A DNA stretch of 64,000 nucleotides from the NCBI RefSeq assembly GCF_002964845.1, contig NZ_PRDA01000010.1, forward strand, positions 1 to 64,000, written 5' to 3'. The DNA is from Thermus tenuipuniceus. Lineage in GTDB: Bacteria; Deinococcota; Deinococci; Deinococcales; Thermaceae. The notes below the pieces were generated by a model. The model was not told where the DNA came from. It did not search any database and saw only the letters and a list, made by a program, of their open reading frames with translations. How positions within the stretch are numbered: position 1 is the first letter of the stretch; the number at the start of each line of letters is the position of its first letter. Shown one piece after another: positions 37,135 to 47,551 of the stretch. The translations under genes and the position numbers were made by a program.

Positions 37135-38232
37135 ATGGAGGGGTTAGGGGGCTTTGTGGAAGCGGCCTTGGCTCTCCTCTCCTTGGCCCTCCTCCTAGCC
37201 CTTTGGCGGGCGCCCTGGTTCGCCCAGCTCCGGGTCAAAGCCCACGGCCTGGCCCCAGGTTTCCCCGGCCAGGAGGGAGAGGGGCAGGTGGAGGTGGAGG
37301 TCTGGGCCCCCCTGCCCCTCTACGTGCATCTGGAAACCCTGCCCTCGGCTCCCCTGGGCCTCAAACCCCAGAGCCTCTCTGGGGTGGTCTGGGGAAGGAT
37401 GCGGCTACCGCTTTCCCTCCCTTACCGCTACCGCCGGCGGGGGGAATACCCTTTGAACCTCACCCTCCTTCTGAGAAGCCCCTTGGGCCTGGGGGAAAGG
37501 CTTGTACGCCTCGAGGCGGGTAAGGCCCTGGTCTATCCTTCCCTGCGGCCCCTACCGCCTTTCGAGCCTGCCCCCAGCTTCTTCCTGGAGGGGAGGACCG
37601 AGGCCTTTGGCCTTCCCGATCCCTTAGAGGCCAAGGGCCTCCGCCCCTACCAGCCCGGGGACCCCTTACGCCTCCTGGCCAAGAAGGCCAGCCAACGCCT
37701 GGGCCGCCCCTTTGTGCGGGAAGTGGAAAAAAGCCTCCTGGGAAGCCTCTTCCTTCACCTGGACACCCAAAGCCTCCATCCCGCCTACCTGGACCATGGG
37801 GCGAGCCTCGCCGCCTGGCTCCTCCTCCTGGCGGAGAAAAGCGGGGTTCCCTATGGTCTTTCCGCAGGAGAGGTCCTGCCTTTGGGACGGGGAAGGAGCC
37901 ACCTGACCAAGGCCCTTTCCCTTCTAGCCCGCTTAGAACCTACCCAAGCCCCCTCCCTCCCCCCCAAAGCCCCTCCTGGAAGCACCTACTTCCTCATCAC
38001 CCAGGCGGCGGAGGAAGCCTTCCTAAGGGCGGCCCTAAGGGGGGCTGCCCGGGCCCGGCAGGGGGTACTCCTTCTGCTCCCCGAAGGGTACTTCCTCTAC
38101 CCGGGGGAAAAGGGAAGGCTGGCCTTGGGTAAGACCCCGGGCCTGGAACGGGCCCTGGCTATGCGGGGCCTTCTCCTGGCCCATGGCCTCGAGCTGAAGG
38201 TGGTGCGGGGCCACCAGCCCCTCACCTTATAA
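37135..38232 (+). CDS. DUF58 domain protein
   Basis: 365 residues. Two membrane-proximal hydrophobic stretches at the N-terminus are followed by the DUF58 core. Its signature is [20 protein letters not shown], corresponding to the usual R-x-Y-x-x-G-D-x-x-R-x-I-x-W; the typical Trp is replaced here by Ala/Lys. The C-terminal part looks like a von Willebrand A fold. DUF58 proteins are partners of MoxR ATPases. It starts 2 bases after moxR, and its stop is 17 bases before the groES promoter. Confidence 0.85.
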   Translation: MEGLGGFVEAALALLSLALLLALWRAPWFAQLRVKAHGLAPGFPGQEGEGQVEVEVWAPLPLYVHLETLPSAPLGLKPQSLSGVVWGRMRLPLSLPYRYRRRGEYPLNLTLLLRSPLGLGERLVRLEAGKALVYPSLRPLPPFEPAPSFFLEGRTEAFGLPDPLEAKGLRPYQPGDPLRLLAKKASQRLGRPFVREVEKSLLGSLFLHLDTQSLHPAYLDHGASLAAWLLLLAEKSGVPYGLSAGEVLPLGRGRSHLTKALSLLARLEPTQAPSLPPKAPPGSTYFLITQAAEEAFLRAALRGAARARQGVLLLLPEGYFLYPGEKGRLALGKTPGLERALAMRGLLLAHGLELKVVRGHQPLTL

Positions 38233-38249
38233 AACCCCCCTCAACCCCC

Positions 38250-38278
38250 TTGACAGGAACACGCGGGGGCAAAATAAT
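38250..38278 (+). promoter_or_regulatory. groESL promoter
   Basis: TTGACA (38250-38255), a 17-bp spacer and AATAAT (38273-38278). This is a consensus -35 with ideal spacing, as expected for a highly expressed chaperonin operon. Confidence 0.85.
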
Positions 38279-38287
38279 AACCCTTGG

Positions 38288-38316
38288 TTTGACACTCTCG
38301 CCCTTTGAGCGTCAAA
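38288..38316. promoter_or_regulatory. CIRCE-like HrcA operator upstream of groES
   Basis: TTTGACACTC-N9-GAGCGTCAAA, with 9 of 10 positions paired. The 9-bp-N9-9-bp layout is that of CIRCE (TTAGCACTC-N9-GAGTGCTAA), with 7 of 9 bases matching in the left arm. It lies just downstream of the -10, as an HrcA repressor site would. hrcA itself is not in the window. Confidence 0.75.
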
Positions 38317-38329
38317 GGAGGGAGTGAAT

Positions 38330-38635
38330 ATGGCTGCGGAGGTGAAGACGGTGATCAAGCCCCTAGGCGAAAGGGTTGTGGTGAAGCGGATTGAGGAGGA
38401 GCCCAAGACCAAGGGCGGCATCGTGCTCCCCGACACCGCCAAGGAGAAGCCCCAGAAGGGCAAGGTGATCGCGGTGGGCTCGGGCCGCATCCTGGACAAC
38501 GGGCAGAAGGTGCCCCTCGAGGTCAAGGAGGGGGACATCGTGGTCTTCGCCAAGTACGGCGGCACCGAGATCGAGATCGACGGCGAGGAGTACGTGATCC
38601 TCTCCGAGCGCGACCTTTTGGCGGTTCTGCAGTAA
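38330..38635 (+). CDS. groES: Co-chaperonin GroES
   Basis: 101 residues, the usual 10-kDa subunit that caps the GroEL ring as a heptamer. The N-terminal [20 protein letters not shown], the mobile-loop region [20 protein letters not shown] with its Ile-Val-Leu contact, and [21 protein letters not shown] are family signatures. The ATG at 38330 is chosen because AGGAGG lies about 8 bases before it. It precedes groEL by 12 bases. Confidence 0.97.
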   Translation: MAAEVKTVIKPLGERVVVKRIEEEPKTKGGIVLPDTAKEKPQKGKVIAVGSGRILDNGQKVPLEVKEGDIVVFAKYGGTEIEIDGEEYVILSERDLLAVLQ

Positions 38636-38644
38636 GGGAGGTGA

Positions 38645-40279
<1,635 letters not shown>

Positions 40280-40284
40280 AGCCA

Positions 40285-40311
40285 CCCCAACCTGGCTTCG
40301 CCAGGTTGGGG
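40285..40311 (+). repeat. Hairpin CCCCAACCTGGC-TTC-GCCAGGTTGGGG after groEL
   Basis: A perfect 12-bp stem with a 3-base loop, beginning 5 bases after the groEL stop. The same stem recurs at 63136-63162 and, degenerate, at 61098-61126, each time just after a stop codon. It probably terminates groESL transcription, but no T run follows, and the recurrence suggests a repeated palindromic element. Confidence 0.75.
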
Positions 40312-40358
40312 CCCCGGCAAAGGGGCAAGGGAGCTGGGCCTAGGCCCAGCTCCCCTTT

Positions 40359-43300
40359 CTAAAAGGGCACCACCTCCTCCTTGGGCCCACCCCCACCATT
40401 CCCCTGCAAGAAGGCCTCCCGGTCCGGCACCAGGTAGGCGCGGAAGCCCTCGGCCTCGAGGGCTTCCAGAACCCCCTCCGCCACCCGCACCTCCCGCATG
40501 GCGAAGATGGCCTCTCCAAAGGGCCCTTGCACCCGCAGGTAGAGGGGAAGGGTGCCCGGGTGTTCGTCCAAGAGGCTTTTGAGGAGGGCGATCCCCTTCT
40601 CGTCCAATAGGGCGTGGTCCACCTCCACCTCCAGGGCCTTGGGGGCCTCGGCCACCTCCTCGTAGGTCCAGGCAGCCTGGGCCATGATCCTAAGCCCCCC
40701 TTCCTCCCGCTCCACCTCCGCCAGGACCAGGAGGGGGGTGTCCTCCTTGAGCTTGGGGGAAACCCCCTCGTAGGCCCGGCCGAAAACCACCACCTCGAGG
40801 GCCCCGGTCTCGTCGGAGAGGGTAAAACGGGCCATCATGCCCCCGCTGCGGGTGGGCTTGCGCGCCACCTCCTCCACCATGCCCGCAAGGAGCACCCTGG
40901 GCCTTGGGGGAAGGCCCCGGATGAAATCGGGAAGTTCCTCCAGGGTACAGCTGGCCACCTCCCTCAGGCCTGGGTAGCGCAGCACCGGGTGGCCGGAAAC
41001 GTAGATGCCCAAGGCCTCCTTCTCGTAGCGGAGCCGGGTGATCCCGTCCAAGGGTGGAACCTCCGCCAGGGAAGGCTCCTCCACCTCGGCAAACAGGCCT
41101 ATCATGCCGGATCTCTCCCGCTCGCGGCTTTCCGCCGCCCACCGGAGGAGAGGGTCCAAGGAGGCCAAAAGCCGGGCCCTGTCCCCAAAGGCGTCAAAGG
41201 CACCCGCCTTGATGAGGGACTCCAGGGTGCGCTTGTTCACCACCCTCTCGTCCAGGCGCTTGAGGAAGTCCCCCAGGCTCTTAAAGGGCCCGCGCCGCTC
41301 CCTTTCCGCCAGGATGGCCTGGGCTGCCCCTTCCCCCACGTTCTTCACCGCGGAGAGGCCAAAGAGGATCTCCTCCCCCACCACCTTGAAGTCAAAACCC
41401 GAGCGGTTGATGTCGGGGGGAAGGACCTCTATGCCCATGGCCCGGGCGTCGCGGATGTACTCCGCCACCTTGTCGGAATCGTGCCGCTCCACGGTGAGGA
41501 GGGCGGCCATGAACTCCACCGGGTAGTGGGCCTTCACGTAGGCGGTCTGGTAGGAGAGAAGGCTGTAGGCGGCCGCATGGGACTTGTTGAAGCCATAGTT
41601 GGCGAAGGCCTCCAGCATGTCAAAAAGCCGGTTGGCCTCCTCCTCGGGCACGCCCCGTTCCCTGGCCCCCCGCACGAAGCGCTCCCGGTGTTTTTGCATC
41701 TCCTCCACCTTCTTCTTGCCCATGGCCCGGCGGAGGAGGTCCGCCTCCCCCAGGGAGTAGCCCGCCACCTGGGAGGCGATCTGCATGATCTGCTCCTGGT
41801 AGACGGGGATGCCGTAGGTTTCCTCCAGGATGGGCCTCAGGTACTTCTCCGCATGGGGGAATTCCACGTAGCTTACCGGCTCCTGGCCGTGGTGGCGGCG
41901 GATGTAGGTGGGGATGTGCTCCATGGGCCCCGGGCGGTAGAGGGAGACCAGGGCGATGATGTCCTCGAGGCGCCTGGGCTTTAGCCCCCGCACCGTGGCC
42001 GTCATCCCCCCTGATTCCAGCTGGAAAACTCCCTTGGTCTCCCCCCGCGCCAAGAGGGCGAAGGTCTTGGGGTCGTCCAACGGCAAGCGATCGTAGTCCA
42101 GCTCCACCCCCTTGGACTCCTTCACGATCTTCTTGGCCTCGTCCAGGAAGGTGAGGGTGCGCAGGCCCAGGAAGTCCATCTTCAGAAGCCCCAGGGCCTC
42201 CACCGCTCCCATGTCGTACTGGGTCACGGGCCGCCCCTCCTGGTCCCGCATCAGGGGCACCAAGTCCGTGAGGGGCTCTTGGGCGATCACCACCCCGGCG
42301 GCGTGCACGGAGGCATGGCGGTTCAGGCCCTCGAGGCGCATGGCCACCTCGATCACCTCCCGCACCCGGGGGTCCTTTTCCATCTCCGCCTTTAGCTCCG
42401 GCACCAACTCTATGGCCTCGGCCAGGGGCTTGGGCTTGCCGAACTGCACGGGGATCAGCTTGGCCAGCTCCTCCGCCTTCTTGTGGGGGATGCCGTAGAC
42501 CCGGGCCACATCCTTGAGGGCCGCCTTGGAGGCCAGGCTCCCAAAGGTGCCGATCTGGGCCACCTTGTCCTCCCCGTAGCGCCTCCGCACGTACTCGATC
42601 ACCCGGTCCCTTTCCCGGTCGGAAAAGTCGGTGTCGATGTCCGGCATGGAAACCCGCTCGGGGTTCAAAAAGCGCTCAAAGAGGAGGCCGAAGCGCAAGG
42701 GGTCGATGTTGGTGATGCCCACCGCATAGGCCACCAGGCTCCCGGCGGCGCTTCCCCGGCCTGGCCCCACGGATACCCCATTTTTCCTGGCCCAGTTGAT
42801 GTAGTCCTGCACGATAAGGAAGTAGCCGGGAAAGCCCATCCGCTCGATCACGGAAAGCTCGTAGAGGGCCCGGTACAAGATGGCCTCCGCCGTCCACTCC
42901 CGCACCCCCTCCAAGGGGGGAAGCTCCAAGGCCAAGACCTCCCAAGCCTCGCCCTCCACCTGGGCCAGAGCCTGGGCCAGGGCGGCCCCGTCCCCGTGGG
43001 GGGGGAGCTTCCCCAGCCTGCGGAAGACCTCCCGGTAGAACCCTTCGGTGATGCGGTCGGCGTAGCGGGCAAGAAGCCCCAGGAAGGTGAGTTCCCGCAG
43101 GTACTGGGCCTCGGTGCGCCCCTCGGGGAGGGGGAAGCGGGGGATGCGGTAGGTCATCTTGTCCCCGATGGGCAGGTCCACGTTGCACATGCGGGCGATC
43201 TCCACCGTGTTGTCAAAGGGTTCGTCACCCCACTCCTCCTCGGGGAGCATGGCCCGCATCTCCTCTGGGGTCTTCACGTAAAACTCGTCGCAGGGGAAGC

Positions 43301-44024
43301 GCCAGCGCTCGGGGTCATCCAAGGTGCTCTTGGACTGGATGGCGAGAAGCACCTCGTGGGCCCGGGCATCCTCCCTTCTCACGTAGTGGCCGTCGTTGGT
43401 GGCCACCATTCCCAGGCCGTACTTTCGGGCGAACTCCCTCAGGACCTGGTTAACCTTCCTTTGCTCGGGCAAGCCGTGGTTCTGGATTTCTATGAAAAAG
43501 CGGTCGCCGAAGATGGAGAGGTACTCGTTCAGCCGGGCCTCCGCCAGGTCCAGGCGATCCTGCAGGATGAACTGGGGGATCTCCGCCCCCAGGCAACCGG
43601 AAAGGGCGATGAGCCCCTCCGAATGCTCCCGCAGGATCTCTCGGTCAATGCGGGGTTTTTCATAAAAACCCTCCAGGTAGGCCCGGCTCGCCAGGCGCAC
43701 CAGGTTCTGGTAGCCCCGGAAGTCCTTGGCGAGAAGGGTGAGGTGGAAGTACCCCCCGTCCAGGCCCTTGCCCCTTTTGCGGTCAAAGCGGCTTTCCGCG
43801 GCCACATAGGCCTCGTAGCCGAGGATGGGCTTCACCCCCATGGCGGTGGCCTTCTTGTAGAACTCCACCGCCCCGAAGAGGTTGCCGTGGTCGGTCATGG
43901 CCAGGGCAGGGTCCTCGGGGGAAACCCTCTTCACCCACTCAAGAAGGTCGGAAAGCTTCGCCGCCCCGTCCAGGAGGGAGAACTGGGTGTGCTGGTGCAG
44001 GTGGGCGAACTTAAGGCGGCCCAT
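40359..44024 (-). CDS. dnaE: DNA polymerase III alpha subunit
   Basis: 1221 residues, close to the known T. aquaticus DnaE. The N-terminal PHP domain (KFAHLHQHTQFSLLDGAAKL, with ALAMTDHGNLFG) carries metal-binding His/Asp residues. The polymerase core has the acidic motif SMPDIDTDFSDRERDRV, the GPGRGSAAGSLVAY motif and the segment FNKSHAAAYSLLSYQTAYVK. The OB-fold (RVLLAGMVEEVARKPTRSG) and tau-binding C-terminus follow. The start was set at ATG 44024, 7 bases after TAGACT; a longer frame to 44108 overlaps the divergent leader. The partner subunit DnaX is at 48352. Confidence 0.96.
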   Translation of the reverse strand: MGRLKFAHLHQHTQFSLLDGAAKLSDLLEWVKRVSPEDPALAMTDHGNLFGAVEFYKKATAMGVKPILGYEAYVAAESRFDRKRGKGLDGGYFHLTLLAKDFRGYQNLVRLASRAYLEGFYEKPRIDREILREHSEGLIALSGCLGAEIPQFILQDRLDLAEARLNEYLSIFGDRFFIEIQNHGLPEQRKVNQVLREFARKYGLGMVATNDGHYVRREDARAHEVLLAIQSKSTLDDPERWRFPCDEFYVKTPEEMRAMLPEEEWGDEPFDNTVEIARMCNVDLPIGDKMTYRIPRFPLPEGRTEAQYLRELTFLGLLARYADRITEGFYREVFRRLGKLPPHGDGAALAQALAQVEGEAWEVLALELPPLEGVREWTAEAILYRALYELSVIERMGFPGYFLIVQDYINWARKNGVSVGPGRGSAAGSLVAYAVGITNIDPLRFGLLFERFLNPERVSMPDIDTDFSDRERDRVIEYVRRRYGEDKVAQIGTFGSLASKAALKDVARVYGIPHKKAEELAKLIPVQFGKPKPLAEAIELVPELKAEMEKDPRVREVIEVAMRLEGLNRHASVHAAGVVIAQEPLTDLVPLMRDQEGRPVTQYDMGAVEALGLLKMDFLGLRTLTFLDEAKKIVKESKGVELDYDRLPLDDPKTFALLARGETKGVFQLESGGMTATVRGLKPRRLEDIIALVSLYRPGPMEHIPTYIRRHHGQEPVSYVEFPHAEKYLRPILEETYGIPVYQEQIMQIASQVAGYSLGEADLLRRAMGKKKVEEMQKHRERFVRGARERGVPEEEANRLFDMLEAFANYGFNKSHAAAYSLLSYQTAYVKAHYPVEFMAALLTVERHDSDKVAEYIRDARAMGIEVLPPDINRSGFDFKVVGEEILFGLSAVKNVGEGAAQAILAERERRGPFKSLGDFLKRLDERVVNKRTLESLIKAGAFDAFGDRARLLASLDPLLRWAAESRERERSGMIGLFAEVEEPSLAEVPPLDGITRLRYEKEALGIYVSGHPVLRYPGLREVASCTLEELPDFIRGLPPRPRVLLAGMVEEVARKPTRSGGMMARFTLSDETGALEVVVFGRAYEGVSPKLKEDTPLLVLAEVEREEGGLRIMAQAAWTYEEVAEAPKALEVEVDHALLDEKGIALLKSLLDEHPGTLPLYLRVQGPFGEAIFAMREVRVAEGVLEALEAEGFRAYLVPDREAFLQGNGGGGPKEEVVPF

Positions 44025-44031
44025 GGGGTCC

Positions 44032-44037
44032 AGTCTA
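44032..44037 (-). promoter_or_regulatory. -10 box of dnaE, leaderless layout
   Basis: TAGACT on the minus strand, 7 bases before the ATG at 44024. No convincing -35 is seen. Confidence 0.45.
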
Positions 44038-44064
44038 GCAAGCGCCCTGCACCCCCCGGCCAGG

Positions 44065-44152
44065 CATAATGAGGAGTGCCATGACTGAGGGTATCGGCAC
44101 CCGTTCAAGGCTCACCGGAAGGCGTTACCGTGCCCTATTTAGAAGCCCATGA
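44065..44152 (+). promoter_or_regulatory. -10 box and 23-codon upstream frame before the cyclo-ligase gene
   Basis: CATAAT (44065-44070) is followed by GAGGAG and an ATG at 44081 opening a 23-codon frame. It ends at 44152 with a TGA that overlaps the cyclo-ligase ATG at 44149. The peptide is Arg-rich (TGRRYRALFR). This could be a leader peptide that couples translation, or a chance frame. Confidence 0.4.
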
Positions 44153-44709
44153 CCCTGGGTCAGCTTAGGGAAGAAGTCTGGAACACCCTGGCCCGCTACG
44201 ACCTGGCCCTCCACCCCACACCTCCCCACGGCCACCACCCCAACTTCCTGGGAGCCAGGAAGGCAGCGGGGCTTCTCCTCCGCACCCCGGAGTTTCAAAG
44301 GGCCAGGCTCATCCTGGCAGGCATGGATGCGGTGCTGAAACCCTTGCGGGAGGAGGCCCTGAAGGTGGGAAAGGCCCTGATCCTCCCCCACCCCGATCGG
44401 CCAGGGGAGTTCGTGCTCCTCAAGGACCTGGACCCCAGGAAGCTCAAGCGGGTGCGGGAGGCCTACCGCTACGGGGTGAAGGTGGACCTAAAGGGCCAGC
44501 CCATAGACCTGGTCCTCATCGGGGCTGTGGCCGTGGACGAGGAAGGGGGGTGGGTGGGGAAGGGCTACGGCTTTCCCCAGGCCTGGCTTGCCGTGGAGGC
44601 GCCCTTCGCCACCCTGGCCCACGCCCTCATGGTCTACCCCAAACTCCCCGTGGAGCCGGAAAGGCGGGTGGACCTGATCGCCACACCCCAGCGGCTCATC
44701 CGGCCCTAG
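44149..44709 (+). CDS. 5-formyltetrahydrofolate cyclo-ligase family protein
   Basis: 186 residues. The family converts 5-formyl-THF to 5,10-methenyl-THF with ATP, salvaging a storage folate. It aligns with the more diverged branch: the N-terminal REEVWNTLARYDLAL, the central LILAGMDAVLKPLREEAL, and a GKGYGFPQAWLAVEA segment in place of the usual G-R-L-G-Y-G-G-G-Y-Y-D motif. Because that motif is altered, the exact reaction is less certain than the fold. The start overlaps the stop of a 23-codon upstream frame. The gene is divergent from dnaE, and its stop overlaps the korB stop by 4 bases in convergent orientation. Confidence 0.75.
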   Translation: MTLGQLREEVWNTLARYDLALHPTPPHGHHPNFLGARKAAGLLLRTPEFQRARLILAGMDAVLKPLREEALKVGKALILPHPDRPGEFVLLKDLDPRKLKRVREAYRYGVKVDLKGQPIDLVLIGAVAVDEEGGWVGKGYGFPQAWLAVEAPFATLAHALMVYPKLPVEPERRVDLIATPQRLIRP

Positions 44710-45620
44710 AGGGCGAACTCCTTGAGGAGCCCTTCCAGGTCCAAAGGTTCCCGTTGCCCCAGGGCGGGGTAGACCTCGGGGTAGCGGGGGAGGTAGGCCC
44801 TGAGGCGCTCCTCAAAGGTGGGCACCTCCGCCTTCCAGAAGACCCCTATGGGGATCCGTTCCCCCCACTCCGCCGCCTTCTCCTGGAACTGGGCCATCTT
44901 ACGATCCAGCTCCTCCGGGGGCAGGCCTTCGGGAACATGGGGGTCGTATCCCTCGTCCTTGAGCTTATAGAGCCTGGGGGCGAACCACTCCTTGGTGTGC
45001 AAGTCGTTGTAGGTGGGGCAGGGCTGGAGAACGTGCAGAAAAGCCAGGCCCTTGTGGCTAAGGCCCTCCTTGATGAGCTCCTTGAGGCCCTTCACGTCGT
45101 AGGCGTAGCCCCGCCCGATCCAGGTGTAGCCAGCGGCGAAAGCCAGGAGCAGGGGGTTGATGCGCCCTTGGGGGTTGGGCTTGGGTAGGCTTTTGGTCTT
45201 CTCCCCGAAGCCCAAGGTGGGCCCCGCCTGCCCCTTGGTGAGGCCGTAGACCTCGTTGTCGTAGAGGATGTAGAGCATGTCCACGTTCCTGCGCCCTGCG
45301 GCCACGAAGTGCCCCGCCCCAATACCCAGGCCGTCTCCGTCCCCGCCCACCGCCACCACCGTGAGGTGAGGGTTGGCCAGCTTGGCCCCCTGGGCCACGG
45401 GGAGAACGCGGCCGTGGAGGGTGTGGACCCCGTAGACGTTGAGGTAGTGGGGGGTCTTGGCCGAGCAGCCGATCCCGGAGAAGACTGCGGTTTGGCTGGG
45501 GTCTTTCCGCAACTCAAAGAGGGCCATCTGCAAAGCCGAGAGGATCCCGTAGTCCCCACAGCCCGGGCACCAGTCGGGTTGTTTCTCCGCTTTGTAATCG
45601 GCGAGCTTGAGCTCCAGCAT
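44706..45620 (-). CDS. korB: 2-oxoacid:ferredoxin oxidoreductase, beta subunit
   Basis: 304 residues. Thiamine diphosphate binding is shown by GDGDGLGIGAGHF with the downstream NVDMLYILYDNEVYGLTKGQ. An N-terminal WCPGCGDYGILSAL, a further Cys in GIGCSAKTPHY, and a cysteine in LQPCPTYN supply the iron-sulfur ligands typical of this subunit. With KorA it oxidises a 2-oxoacid such as 2-oxoglutarate or pyruvate to the acyl-CoA and reduces ferredoxin. The two-subunit layout does not settle the substrate. It follows korA by 1 base. Confidence 0.92.
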   Translation of the reverse strand: MLELKLADYKAEKQPDWCPGCGDYGILSALQMALFELRKDPSQTAVFSGIGCSAKTPHYLNVYGVHTLHGRVLPVAQGAKLANPHLTVVAVGGDGDGLGIGAGHFVAAGRRNVDMLYILYDNEVYGLTKGQAGPTLGFGEKTKSLPKPNPQGRINPLLLAFAAGYTWIGRGYAYDVKGLKELIKEGLSHKGLAFLHVLQPCPTYNDLHTKEWFAPRLYKLKDEGYDPHVPEGLPPEELDRKMAQFQEKAAEWGERIPIGVFWKAEVPTFEERLRAYLPRYPEVYPALGQREPLDLEGLLKEFAL

Positions 45621-45621
45621 C

Positions 45622-47475
45622 CTAAACTCCTTTCCTGAGCACCAGGCGCTCCGGCGCCTCTTTTGCCAGCACCGCCCGCAGCACCTCCACCGCCTCGTCC
45701 AAGGTGATGGGGCGGCCGCTATACTTGACCACGCGGTGGTGAACCCGTTTTAGCGTCTCCTGCTGCACCAAGTCGGCAAGCTGCCCCGAGTAGTTGTGTT
45801 CCACGGTGACGATCCGCTTCCCCTCCAGGAGGTCGGCGATCTTGGGGAAGGGCCAAAGAAGCCTGAGGTGCAAATACCCCACCCCAGGGAGGTGGTCCAG
45901 GGCCTCGAGAAGGGTGCCCTTCACCGTGCCCCAGCCCAGGACCAGGACCTCTCCGTCCCGGAAGAGGGTGTACTGGTCCTCCAGGGGGATCTCCTCCTGG
46001 GCGGTCTTGAGCTTCTGCATGCGCTTTTCCATCTGGTACTCCCGGAGAACGACATCCTCGGTGATGTGCCCCTCGAGGTCGTGCTCGTCAGAGGTCATCC
46101 AGTAAAAGCCCCCAGGGGTACCGATGGGGATGAAGGGGGAGATGCCGTCCTCCGAGGGAGCGTAGCGCTCGTAAGGGGCAAGCCCCTCCCGCTTGGGCAG
46201 AAGGCGCTTTTCCCCGTCTAGCTGGAGCACCCTAAGGGCCTCCTTGGGAAGGCTTTGGGCCATGGAGGCCAGGAACTTGTCCAGGAGGTGCACCACCACC
46301 GTCTGGTAGCGCCAGGCCCAGGCCAGGGCCTTCTGGGCGTCCAGGAAGGCGTCTTCGATGTCCCCGGAGGCCAGCACCAGCCGGGGGTACTCCCCATGCC
46401 CGCCCCTGAGGGCAAACTGGAGGTCCCCCTGCTCCGTGCGGGTGGGCAGGCCAGTACTGGGCCCGCCCCGCTGGTAGAGGGTCACCACCAAGGGCGCCTC
46501 GATCATGCCGGCAAAGCCCATACCCTCGGCCATGAGGCTGAAGCCGGGGCCGCTGGTGGCGGTGGCCGATTTAGCCCCGGTGAGGGCCGCCCCCACCGCC
46601 ATGGTCACCGCGGCGATCTCGTCTTCCGTCTGGACCACGGCCACGTCGGCCCCAGTAAAAGCCGTGTGAGCCTCGAGGTAGGTGGACTCGTCCGTGGCCG
46701 GGCTTATGGGGTAGTAGGTCTGGAAGCGAAGCCCGCCAGCCAGCTTGCCCAAGGCCGCCGCCTGGGCCCCGGTGAGGTAGACCCGGCCCGGCTCGTACCC
46801 GTTTAGGTGAAGCTGGAAGGAAAGCCTAGGCACCTCCTCCCGGTATACCGCCTCGGCCACCTTCTGGTTTAGCTCCAATACCTTACCCCTAAACTGCAGG
46901 GCCAGGGCCTCCAGTAAGGGCTCCAGGGGGAAGCCCAGGAAGTGGAGGCTCGCCGCCACGGCGATGGTGTTCAGGGTGCGCCGGGCTTGAAGGGAAGGGA
47001 CACCCAGCTCCGCCCCGATCCGGTCCGCCACTTCCTCAAAGGGGTAGGGCAGGGGCTGAACCCCCGACTCCACGTAGGCGGCAAGGAGATCCTTCAGGCT
47101 GGGGTCCAGCTTGCCGAAGCGCTCCGAAAGAACCTCCGCCACCCGGTGGTCCAGCATGGGCAGCTTGTGCACCGTGAGCTCCAAAACCCGGGGATCGTAA
47201 AGGATCACCCCCCCAGACCGAACCTCGTCCAGGTGCCGGGCCAGGGTCTCCCCGTCCAGGGCCACCAGCATGTCCACCTTTTCTCGGAAGGCCGCCACGG
47301 GTTTTCGCGCGAGGCGCACATCCAAGTAGGAATGCCGCCCCATGATGTTGGAATGGTACTCCCGCTTGGTGGCCACCCACCAACCCCCCTTGGCCACCGC
47401 CCGGGCGAAAAGGGTGGCCGCCGTCTCTATCCCGCCCCCTTGGGGGCCGCCCACACGCCAGGTGAAGTCTTCCAT
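45622..47475 (-). CDS. korA: 2-oxoacid:ferredoxin oxidoreductase, fused gamma-alpha subunit
   Basis: 617 residues. The first ~190 residues are the gamma domain (WRVGGPQGGGIETAATLFARA; REYHSNIMGRHSYLDVRL). The alpha domain follows, with QTYYPISPATDESTYLEAH, the EDEIAAVTMAVGAALTGAKS stretch and ATSGPGFSLMAEGMGFA. The C-terminal transketolase-like part contains LVLGWGTVKGTLLEAL and VEHNYSGQLADLV. A GGAGGG site precedes the ATG. The gamma-alpha fusion is common in aerobic bacteria and archaea. First gene of the korA-korB pair. Confidence 0.93.
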   Translation of the reverse strand: MEDFTWRVGGPQGGGIETAATLFARAVAKGGWWVATKREYHSNIMGRHSYLDVRLARKPVAAFREKVDMLVALDGETLARHLDEVRSGGVILYDPRVLELTVHKLPMLDHRVAEVLSERFGKLDPSLKDLLAAYVESGVQPLPYPFEEVADRIGAELGVPSLQARRTLNTIAVAASLHFLGFPLEPLLEALALQFRGKVLELNQKVAEAVYREEVPRLSFQLHLNGYEPGRVYLTGAQAAALGKLAGGLRFQTYYPISPATDESTYLEAHTAFTGADVAVVQTEDEIAAVTMAVGAALTGAKSATATSGPGFSLMAEGMGFAGMIEAPLVVTLYQRGGPSTGLPTRTEQGDLQFALRGGHGEYPRLVLASGDIEDAFLDAQKALAWAWRYQTVVVHLLDKFLASMAQSLPKEALRVLQLDGEKRLLPKREGLAPYERYAPSEDGISPFIPIGTPGGFYWMTSDEHDLEGHITEDVVLREYQMEKRMQKLKTAQEEIPLEDQYTLFRDGEVLVLGWGTVKGTLLEALDHLPGVGYLHLRLLWPFPKIADLLEGKRIVTVEHNYSGQLADLVQQETLKRVHHRVVKYSGRPITLDEAVEVLRAVLAKEAPERLVLRKGV

Positions 47476-47551
47476 AAGCCCTCCTTCGCTCTTTGATACC
47501 CTACTCCTTAAGGGTCCGGCTTGGCTAGGGGCATTTGCCCAAAAGGGGGGT

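Noticed and set aside
38289-38294. Second TTGACA as a promoter before groES
   Set aside because: It forms the left arm of the CIRCE-like palindrome, and no -10 lies at the right spacing downstream.
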